A stretch of DNA of 10,729 nt from an uncultured Clostridia bacterium (GTDB lineage Bacteria; Bacillota; Clostridia; Lachnospirales; Anaerotignaceae): contig CATZIM010000038.1 in assembly GCA_958420075.1 (NCBI GenBank), positions 1 to 10,729 of the forward strand, written 5' to 3'. The position numbers and the translations under genes are program-made. The notes below the pieces were generated by a model. It did not search any database. It was not told where the DNA came from and saw only the letters and a program-made list of their open reading frames with translations. Numbering within the stretch: position 1 is the stretch's first letter; each line of letters opens with the position of its first letter. Below are positions 5,963 through 10,729 of this stretch, piece by piece.

Positions 5963-6845
5963 AAGGGCAGTGGTGACAGGGGGATGCGGATTTCTGGGGC
6001 AGGCACTGGTGCGGACACTGCTGGAAAAAGAGATTTCTGTGACAGTCATAGACTTGCCGGAAAAAGAGAAAACGCTGCCCAAACGAAAGGGACTGGACTT
6101 TCAGCCTAATGTGTGGCAGGGGGATACGGAGCGGAAATATGACGTTTTTTATCATCTGGCATGGGCTGGCAGTGCGGGAGAGGGGCGGAAAGACGGATTT
6201 TTGCAGGCGGAAAACATCCGGCAGACATTAGGAGCCTTGGCTTTGGCGAAAAAACTGGGGTGTCATGCCTTCATTTTTGCGGGGAGCATTATGGAGACGG
6301 AAGTGGAAGCAGCCCAAAAGGCTGGTTTGTCGCCAAAAGGTACGGACTGTTATGCCCTTGCCAAAACCGCCGCCGGAAACCTCAGCCGTGCATTGGCAAA
6401 GGAATGGGGCATCCGCCATGTGACGGGGCGCATCACCAATACTTTTGGTGTAGGAGAAAAATCTAATCGGCTCATTTGTCGGCTCATGGATGCATGGGAG
6501 AAGGGAGAAGTGCCGCCTTTGACAGCGGGGGAGCAGATGTATGATTTTCTCTATGTGACCGATGCGGCAAGGGCTTTTACCGCCATAGGAGAAAAGGGTG
6601 TGGACGGAAAAACCTATATCATCGGCAGTGGAAAGCCTCGCCCCCTGCAGAATTGGCTGAAAGAAGCTATGGCAGTGACAGGAGGGAAAGGAGACTTTGG
6701 AAAAATACCCTTTTCCGGCGTTTCTCTGACAGAATTGGACTTTGATACCAGTGAACTGGAACAGGATACGGGATTTTGCTGTCGAGTGCCTTTTGCCGAG
6801 GGCATCGGCAGACTTTGGCACTGGCGAAAGGAGGGGCGGCTGTGA
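5940..6845 (+). CDS. NAD(P)-dependent extended SDR, likely 4-ketoreductase (AscF-like)
   Basis: A 301-residue cytosolic protein of the NAD-dependent epimerase/dehydratase family. TGGCGFLG (13-20) is the dinucleotide-binding loop, and catalytic residues are S116 in FAGSIME, Y138 and K142 (YALAK). From context it probably reduces the C4 keto group in the last step to the finished CDP-3,6-dideoxyhexose, the role of AscF in ascarylose and RfbJ/RfbS in abequose and paratose synthesis. The exact stereochemistry cannot be read from sequence. ATG 5940 is chosen because GGGGGAGG (5926-5933) is 6 nt upstream; ATG 5922 lies upstream of that site and has none of its own. The gene overlaps rfbH by 23 nt, the longest overlap in the operon. 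An epimerase role instead of reduction is the main alternative. Confidence 0.88.
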   Translation: MTPYGKPERAVVTGGCGFLGQALVRTLLEKEISVTVIDLPEKEKTLPKRKGLDFQPNVWQGDTERKYDVFYHLAWAGSAGEGRKDGFLQAENIRQTLGALALAKKLGCHAFIFAGSIMETEVEAAQKAGLSPKGTDCYALAKTAAGNLSRALAKEWGIRHVTGRITNTFGVGEKSNRLICRLMDAWEKGEVPPLTAGEQMYDFLYVTDAARAFTAIGEKGVDGKTYIIGSGKPRPLQNWLKEAMAVTGGKGDFGKIPFSGVSLTELDFDTSELEQDTGFCCRVPFAEGIGRLWHWRKEGRL

Positions 6846-7414
6846 GCGGACTGGAATTTACGCCTTTGGGGCTGGAGGGGCTGCAGAAAGTAACGCCTTT
6901 TTATGCCACAGATCTGCGGGGATATTTTTTGAAAATATATGAAAAAAACGCCTTTCGAGGGGCGGGCATAGACGGGGAAATATGGGAGAGCTTTGTGACT
7001 TTTTCTCGGCGCCATGTGCTGCGGGGGCTGCACATCCAAAGACCGAAGCCACAGGCGAAACTGGTGACGGTGCTTTATGGGGAGATTTTTGATGTGGGAG
7101 TAGATTTACGCCAAGGCTCGCCTACCTATGGGCAGTGGGAGGGGCTTGTGCTGAGCCATGAGAACAGACAGGGGCTGTACCTGCCGGAAGGATTTGCCCA
7201 TGGATTTCTGGTACGGTCGGACTTTGCTCTGGTGAGCTATCTGTGCAGTGGGGCTTATGCACCGGAAGGGGATGGGGGCGTTCGCTGGGATGATGGGGAA
7301 ATTGGCATAGAGTGGGGATTGTCTGGGGGAATGCGTCCCATTGTGTCCCAGAGGGATGGAAATCTGCCCACATTGGCGGACTATGAAAGGCAGGGGAGCA
7401 CATGGAAGGAATGA
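6842..7414 (+). CDS. RmlC-like sugar-nucleotide epimerase (AscE-like)
   Basis: A 190-residue cupin of the dTDP-4-dehydrorhamnose 3,5-epimerase family, full length. The catalytic base is H64 in VLRGLH (59-64). KLVTVLYGEIFDVGVDLR (73-90), GSPTYG, LPEGFAHGFLV (114-124) and the acid tyrosine Y133 match the family pattern, and VRWDD (147-151) the C-terminal block. Its place in a CDP-sugar operon, with no dTDP-sugar genes, suggests that it acts on CDP-4-keto-3,6-dideoxyglucose as a C5 epimerase, as AscE does, inverting the D-sugar to the L-series. The start is GTG 6842: AAGGAGG (6828-6834) is 7 nt upstream and GTGA overlaps the preceding stop. The frame's upstream ATG (6776) would overlap the reductase gene by 70 nt. 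Automated annotation would probably call this RfbC/RmlC; the CDP substrate is inferred. Confidence 0.9.
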   Translation: MSGLEFTPLGLEGLQKVTPFYATDLRGYFLKIYEKNAFRGAGIDGEIWESFVTFSRRHVLRGLHIQRPKPQAKLVTVLYGEIFDVGVDLRQGSPTYGQWEGLVLSHENRQGLYLPEGFAHGFLVRSDFALVSYLCSGAYAPEGDGGVRWDDGEIGIEWGLSGGMRPIVSQRDGNLPTLADYERQGSTWKE

Positions 7415-8952
7415 CATTTCGCTGGCAAACAGACTGGTTTCGGATGTGTATGCCCCTTTTTTCCTGCTTGCTGGAAGAAGCGGAAAGGGTAGCGGCAGGG
7501 AAAGATGGGGATTTTGGAAAAATGGGGGATTGGCTGGGGCAGATTGAAAATGTCTGTGACCCAGTGGAAGAATTGAAAAACTGCCATTACGCCGGACAGA
7601 TGAAAAATGTCCGCTCTGCCCTTCTGGATTTGACGCAGACAGACCAGAAGGCGGAACTGGCATCCTATACCATACTGCCTTTTCTGTGGGAACTGCGGGA
7701 GGAAATCTATTTCTGGGGCTGTGTGGCAGAGGATGGAGAAAAACGGAAAGCATACTGGCAGGAAGAATTTGTTTCCCATCACAAACGGGTGAACCCAAGA
7801 AGGGCAGAGCCAAAGAAAGTCACTATCTTCATTCCTGCCTGTAATCATCTGGATTATACAAAGCAGTGCGTGGAAAGCGTCCTGCGTCATACGGATTTGA
7901 GGGAGTGTGAACTGCTTTTGTTAGACCATGGCTCAAAAGACGGAACGGCGGCGTATTTTCACACTATCCCCAATGCAAAAGTCATTCGGTTTCGGGAAAA
8001 TGTGGGCATGCTTATGTTTTCTGTTGCCTTTCGGGCATGCTGTGGGCGGTATCTGGCTTTTGTCAGCAATGACACCATTGTAACGGAGGGCTGGCTTTCC
8101 CATTTGCTGGATTGCTTGGAAACAGAAAAAGACGCTCTCAGCGCAACGCCGGTGACGCCTTTTACATCGAACTGTCAGGGGATTGCCCCTTGTCCCTTGG
8201 AGGGATTGGAGGATTTCGCAAAGGAATTTTATGAAAAAGGAAAATGGCGTCATCGGGCAAGAATCATGCCTGTCATTGGGGTTTATGACGTGGCAAAGCT
8301 GGATGCCATGGGCTTTGGTGACCGCTGGTTTCAGACCATGGAATTCTGGGATGATGATGTTTCCCTGCGGGCAAGGCGAAAGGGCTTCCGACAGTTTCTC
8401 TGCAGAGATGTGTACTGCCATCATTTTGGCAGTGTCACCGGCGGCGTAGCATGGGGGCGTACATTGGCGGCTGGTCGGGAACTGTTTTTGCGGAAACATG
8501 GCGTAGATGCCTGGGGACAGGGCTTTTGCCGCAGTGAGGATATGATGGCATTGCTGCCAGAAATGGATTTGCTGGAAAAATCAATTTCTTTCCTTGGCGT
8601 GGACTGCGGTTTTGGGGACAGTATTTTTGAGGTGCAGAACTACTTGAAAGAACGGGAAAAACAGGTACAGACCTACGCTTTGTCAGAAGCGGAAGGATAC
8701 AGAGGGGATGTGTTTCCCTTTGTGCAGGGATGGCATACGGCAGTGGAAGGCACAGCGGCGGCTTTGACAAATGCTTTTGCGGAACGGCGGTTTTCTCTGA
8801 TTTTGACGGAAAAAGGCGGGCTGTCTGGGGAGATTCTGGCGGAGCGTTTATTGCCGGGCGGATATGTACTTGCCATGGACAGTGATTTTTCTCCAGCGCT
8901 TTCTCTGCAAAAGAAAAGGAATCGCTGGAGTCTGTGGCAGAAACCTATATAA
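7402..8952 (+). CDS. Multidomain family 2 glycosyltransferase, degenerate methyltransferase-like C-terminus
   Basis: A 516-residue protein with no signal peptide or clear membrane segment. Residues 1-135 are largely helical and unrecognised. Residues 138-370 form a GT-A family 2 domain: KVTIFIPACNHLDYTKQCVE (139-158), LLLLDHGSKDGT (171-182) and FVSNDTIVTEGW (220-231, ND at the metal site); EFWDDDVSLRARRKGF (314-329) supplies the catalytic acidic residues. Residues 395-500 resemble a class I methyltransferase fold, with SFLGVDCGFGDSIFE (396-410) as motif I, FSLILTEKGG (464-473) and ERLLPGGYVLAMDSD (481-495), but with gaps that suggest a non-catalytic remnant. As last gene of the operon it likely transfers the dideoxyhexose, perhaps to a protein or cell-wall glycan; the acceptor is unknown. 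ATG 7402 (GGGGAG 3 nt upstream) or ATG 7411 (ATGA overlap with the epimerase stop) could be the start; neither has ideal spacing. Confidence 0.88.
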   Translation: MEGMTFRWQTDWFRMCMPLFSCLLEEAERVAAGKDGDFGKMGDWLGQIENVCDPVEELKNCHYAGQMKNVRSALLDLTQTDQKAELASYTILPFLWELREEIYFWGCVAEDGEKRKAYWQEEFVSHHKRVNPRRAEPKKVTIFIPACNHLDYTKQCVESVLRHTDLRECELLLLDHGSKDGTAAYFHTIPNAKVIRFRENVGMLMFSVAFRACCGRYLAFVSNDTIVTEGWLSHLLDCLETEKDALSATPVTPFTSNCQGIAPCPLEGLEDFAKEFYEKGKWRHRARIMPVIGVYDVAKLDAMGFGDRWFQTMEFWDDDVSLRARRKGFRQFLCRDVYCHHFGSVTGGVAWGRTLAAGRELFLRKHGVDAWGQGFCRSEDMMALLPEMDLLEKSISFLGVDCGFGDSIFEVQNYLKEREKQVQTYALSEAEGYRGDVFPFVQGWHTAVEGTAAALTNAFAERRFSLILTEKGGLSGEILAERLLPGGYVLAMDSDFSPALSLQKKRNRWSLWQKPI

Positions 8953-8953
8953 A

Positions 8954-8982
8954 AAACAGGGGGAGAAACATTCCCCCTGTTT
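8954..8982 (-). terminator. Terminator between convergent genes, best on the minus strand
   Basis: AAACAGGGGGA (8954-8964) pairs perfectly over 11 bp with TCCCCCTGTTT (8972-8982) around a 7-nt loop. Read on the minus strand the stem runs into six T, making a strong terminator for the vWA gene that ends at 8993. On the plus strand the tail is TGTTTGGG, so it ends the sugar operon less efficiently; some read-through into antisense of the vWA gene is possible. Confidence 0.85.
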
Positions 8983-8992
8983 GGGTATTGAT

Positions 8993-10354
8993 TTATTTGC
9001 AGGAAAAATTGCTTTCGATGGCGTGGGCAATGACCTGCATTTTGAACCGCCGTTTTTTGCACAGGCGGCAGCTGCGGCAGGCGGTGTCGCTGTCTTCCGG
9101 CAGAACAAAACGGATGGATTTCACATGGATGTCTCGGCAGCCGTTGGCGTGATGGGCGGGAATGGTGAATGTCTGGAAGCCGCGAGGGCGGCTTTCGCCT
9201 TCGTCGTCAATTTCCGTCAGGATCAATGCCAATGCAGTGGAGCGGTTAGGGCAGATCTGACGCAGGGTCAGGCTGCATTCCAAAATACGTCCCGCGTTCT
9301 CCCAGATAGAATTTCCCAGATCATACTCCAGAAAATCCTGACAGTCGTCCATGGTGAATGTGACCACGGGCGGGCAGGGTGTGACGTCGATTTCCTCGGT
9401 GCAGTCTGTAAATACCTTGCGGACAGGGAAAATGACCACATTGTTTTCCGCATCGGAATACAAAATTTCTTTCATGGGGGCTTTTTCGCCGGAAGTGGTG
9501 GCAATGTGCTTCAGACGGAAGCGCAGAGAAGCCCCTTCAATGGCAGTTGCACCAAGTTTTGCAATGCTCCAGCGGAAGGAGTGGGCATCCAGCTGTTGGG
9601 CGGTACCCTTATCCGGCGGCAGCAGTTCTGTCAGGATAAAATCGTCAGCCACAAATCCCTGCATGAGGATTTCTGTTGCGCCGGGATTGGAGATGTTGGC
9701 TGCCAGCTCGGAAAAAATTTCTTCCAGTTCCGCTGGGGTAGGCGCAATGGAAAGGAAGGATGTGGCGGGAGAAGATACCCAAAGGGATGCGGCAGGTACA
9801 TCTGTGCCAAAAAGACCTTTGAGCACAACGCAGTAAATGACAACGCCGTTTTCTTTCGCCAATGTGGTGATGGGCACAGCAGAACCGCCGGCAGTGCTTT
9901 GGCCGTCTGTGAACATGACGATGATTTTCTGGTGGGTAGTATCCGGGTCAAAGAGGCTGTATGCTTTGGTAAAAGCGTCCTCGTGGTTGGTGCCGCCGTC
10001 AATGGTCAGGTTATTGACACCCGTTTTCAGGTCTGCTGTGTTTGTCAAAAATCCTGTCCGCTGGGTGGCGGTCCGGGCAAAGCTGACGATGGCAATCTGG
10101 CTGCCGCCGCCGATATTGCCGTCCTGATTTTCGTCTGTGGATTCGTCAATGATATCGATGAATGTTTTGACACTGGCTTTCATAGCGGCAAAAGGTTCAC
10201 CCTCCATGCTGCCGGAGCAGTCCAGCACCATGACGATGTCAGCTGGATTGGAAACGATGTCGGGGCCTGCGGAGAGGGAAAGAATCCCTTCTACTTCGCC
10301 GCCGCAGGAAATGGTGTCGGGAAAAAGTGTATAAGAAGAAGCAGTAATACCCAT
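8993..10354 (-). CDS. von Willebrand factor A domain protein, cysteine-rich C-terminus
   Basis: A 453-residue protein, apparently cytosolic (no signal peptide or membrane segment). After a short beta-rich lead (1-37), the vWA domain (about 38-215) has a complete metal-ion-dependent adhesion site: D45-x-S47-x-S49 in LDCSGSM, T122 in GGTNH and D150 in FTDG. An acidic loop rich in D, E and G (70-83) is inserted after the first helix. Residues 225-315 look like a beta-sandwich. The C-terminal part (about 316-453) holds eleven cysteines, including CPP, DDCQDFLEYDLGN, and CRSCRLC (426-432). I recall related proteins in Clostridia but know no established function; metal or protein binding is inferred from the motif. 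The start has AGGAGG upstream (10371-10366) at a slightly long 11-nt spacing. A long plus-strand reading frame across the same region (8864-10375) is a shadow. The gene is convergent with the sugar operon and divergent from tspO. Confidence 0.92.
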   Translation of the reverse strand: MGITASSYTLFPDTISCGGEVEGILSLSAGPDIVSNPADIVMVLDCSGSMEGEPFAAMKASVKTFIDIIDESTDENQDGNIGGGSQIAIVSFARTATQRTGFLTNTADLKTGVNNLTIDGGTNHEDAFTKAYSLFDPDTTHQKIIVMFTDGQSTAGGSAVPITTLAKENGVVIYCVVLKGLFGTDVPAASLWVSSPATSFLSIAPTPAELEEIFSELAANISNPGATEILMQGFVADDFILTELLPPDKGTAQQLDAHSFRWSIAKLGATAIEGASLRFRLKHIATTSGEKAPMKEILYSDAENNVVIFPVRKVFTDCTEEIDVTPCPPVVTFTMDDCQDFLEYDLGNSIWENAGRILECSLTLRQICPNRSTALALILTEIDDEGESRPRGFQTFTIPAHHANGCRDIHVKSIRFVLPEDSDTACRSCRLCKKRRFKMQVIAHAIESNFSCK

Positions 10355-10437
10355 AATGAAAGAAACCTCCTGTAAAGTTTTGTACTTGCTTTATGATATG
10401 CGGCAGGAGGTTGTTTTGACACGAAGGGGGCGAAAAT
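10355..10437. promoter_or_regulatory. Divergent intergenic region between the vWA gene and tspO
   Basis: These 83 bp must drive both the minus-strand vWA gene and the plus-strand tspO. It contains the vWA ribosome binding site, a -10-like TATGAT (10392-10397, plus) that reads TATCAT on the minus strand, and AAGGGGG (10424-10430) for tspO. No -35 at proper spacing is convincing on either strand, so no promoter is called. Confidence 0.4.
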
Positions 10438-10729
10438 ATGGAAACGAAAGGGAAAAAGAAATGCTGGTTTTATATTCTGGTGCCGCTGGTGGCAGGAGCT
10501 GTGGCAGGCATGATTTCCGGCAGCGGCATGGCGGCTTATGAGCAAATGGCGAAACCGCCGTTATCACCGCCGGGATGGGTATTTCCGGTGGTTTGGACGA
10601 TTTTGTATATCCTCATGGGCATTGCTGCCTGTCTGGTGGCAAAAAGTTATGACCCGGACAGTCAGGAAGCACTCCGGGCTTTTTGGGTGCAGCTCATCGT
10701 CAATGTGATCTGGCCCATTCTGTTTTTTG
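10438..10729 (+). CDS. tspO: TspO/MBR family membrane protein, 3' end cut by the window
   Basis: The first 97 residues of a tryptophan-rich sensory protein / peripheral benzodiazepine receptor homologue, an integral membrane protein of five helices that binds tetrapyrroles; the full family length is about 150-165 residues. The first helix (about 10-29, FYILVPLVAGAVAGMISG) is followed by the diagnostic KPPLSPPGWVFPVVWTILY (39-57), running into helix two, and helix three begins with FWVQLIVNVIWPILFF. ATG 10438 has AAGGGGG 7 nt upstream (10424-10430). Porphyrin transport or degradation, or stress adaptation, are the roles proposed for bacterial members; nothing in the window narrows this. Family membership is secure. 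Confidence 0.94.
   Translation, partial: METKGKKKCWFYILVPLVAGAVAGMISGSGMAAYEQMAKPPLSPPGWVFPVVWTILYILMGIAACLVAKSYDPDSQEALRAFWVQLIVNVIWPILFF

Noticed and set aside
7106..7890. Proline-rich minus-strand frames across the epimerase and glycosyltransferase genes
   Set aside because: Low-complexity translations opposite G-rich coding strands; no start signals or known domains.
8864..10375. Long plus-strand open frame of 503 codons
   Set aside because: It is antisense to the vWA gene, whose intact MIDAS motifs and ribosome binding site show the minus strand to be coding. The plus-strand translation has no recognisable domain, and its first part overlaps the end of the glycosyltransferase gene.
10356..10541. 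Small plus-strand frame overlapping the start of tspO
   Set aside because: It is out of frame with the clearly conserved TspO sequence and begins inside the vWA gene's ribosome binding region.
1..10729. CRISPR arrays, insertion sequences, transposase or integrase genes
   Set aside because: No regularly spaced direct repeats, terminal inverted repeats with a transposase, or recombinase motifs were seen on either strand.

Overview
The window reads as a chromosomal segment of a Bacillota bacterium, most likely an anaerobic member of the Clostridia. The signs are strong AGGAGG-type ribosome binding sites, near-consensus sigma-A promoters (TTGACA, 17 nt, TACAAT), a MepA-like MATE pump behind what looks like a guanidine-IV riboswitch, and a cytosolic von Willebrand A protein of a type I associate with Clostridia. 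No species can be named from the sequence alone.

Layout. (1) 1-254: the 3' part of tRNA-Arg(TCT) with its terminator, then a complete tRNA-Leu(TAG) with its own promoter and terminator. (2) 329-952: a lone AT-rich gene of unknown function, unlike its neighbours in base and codon use, with a possible HEPN-type R-x4-H motif. It looks like cargo acquired beside the tRNA genes. (3) 1039-2710: a terminator, a consensus promoter, a structured leader ending in an intrinsic terminator (candidate guanidine-IV riboswitch), a MATE efflux pump and its terminator. (4) 2730-8952: a hairpin-rich leader and a tightly coupled six-gene operon. It encodes glucose-1-phosphate cytidylyltransferase (rfbF), CDP-glucose 4,6-dehydratase (rfbG), the iron-sulfur/PMP 3-dehydrase (rfbH), an extended SDR reductase, an RmlC-like sugar epimerase and a large multidomain glycosyltransferase. 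(5) 8954-10354: a terminator and a minus-strand vWA protein with a cysteine-rich tail. (6) 10438-end: a divergent, truncated tspO.

How it fits together. The first three operon enzymes convert glucose-1-phosphate and CTP to CDP-4-keto-3,6-dideoxyglucose. A C5-type epimerase plus a 4-ketoreductase is the enzyme set known from CDP-L-ascarylose synthesis (AscE and AscF of Yersinia), so the predicted product is CDP-ascarylose or a close 3,6-dideoxy-L-hexose. The last gene, whose start overlaps the epimerase gene, is the obvious candidate to transfer that sugar. No E3-type reductase (AscD/RfbI) partner for RfbH is encoded in the window. The operon therefore looks like a self-contained 'make one rare sugar and attach it' cassette rather than a full polysaccharide locus: no polymerase, flippase or priming transferase is present here.
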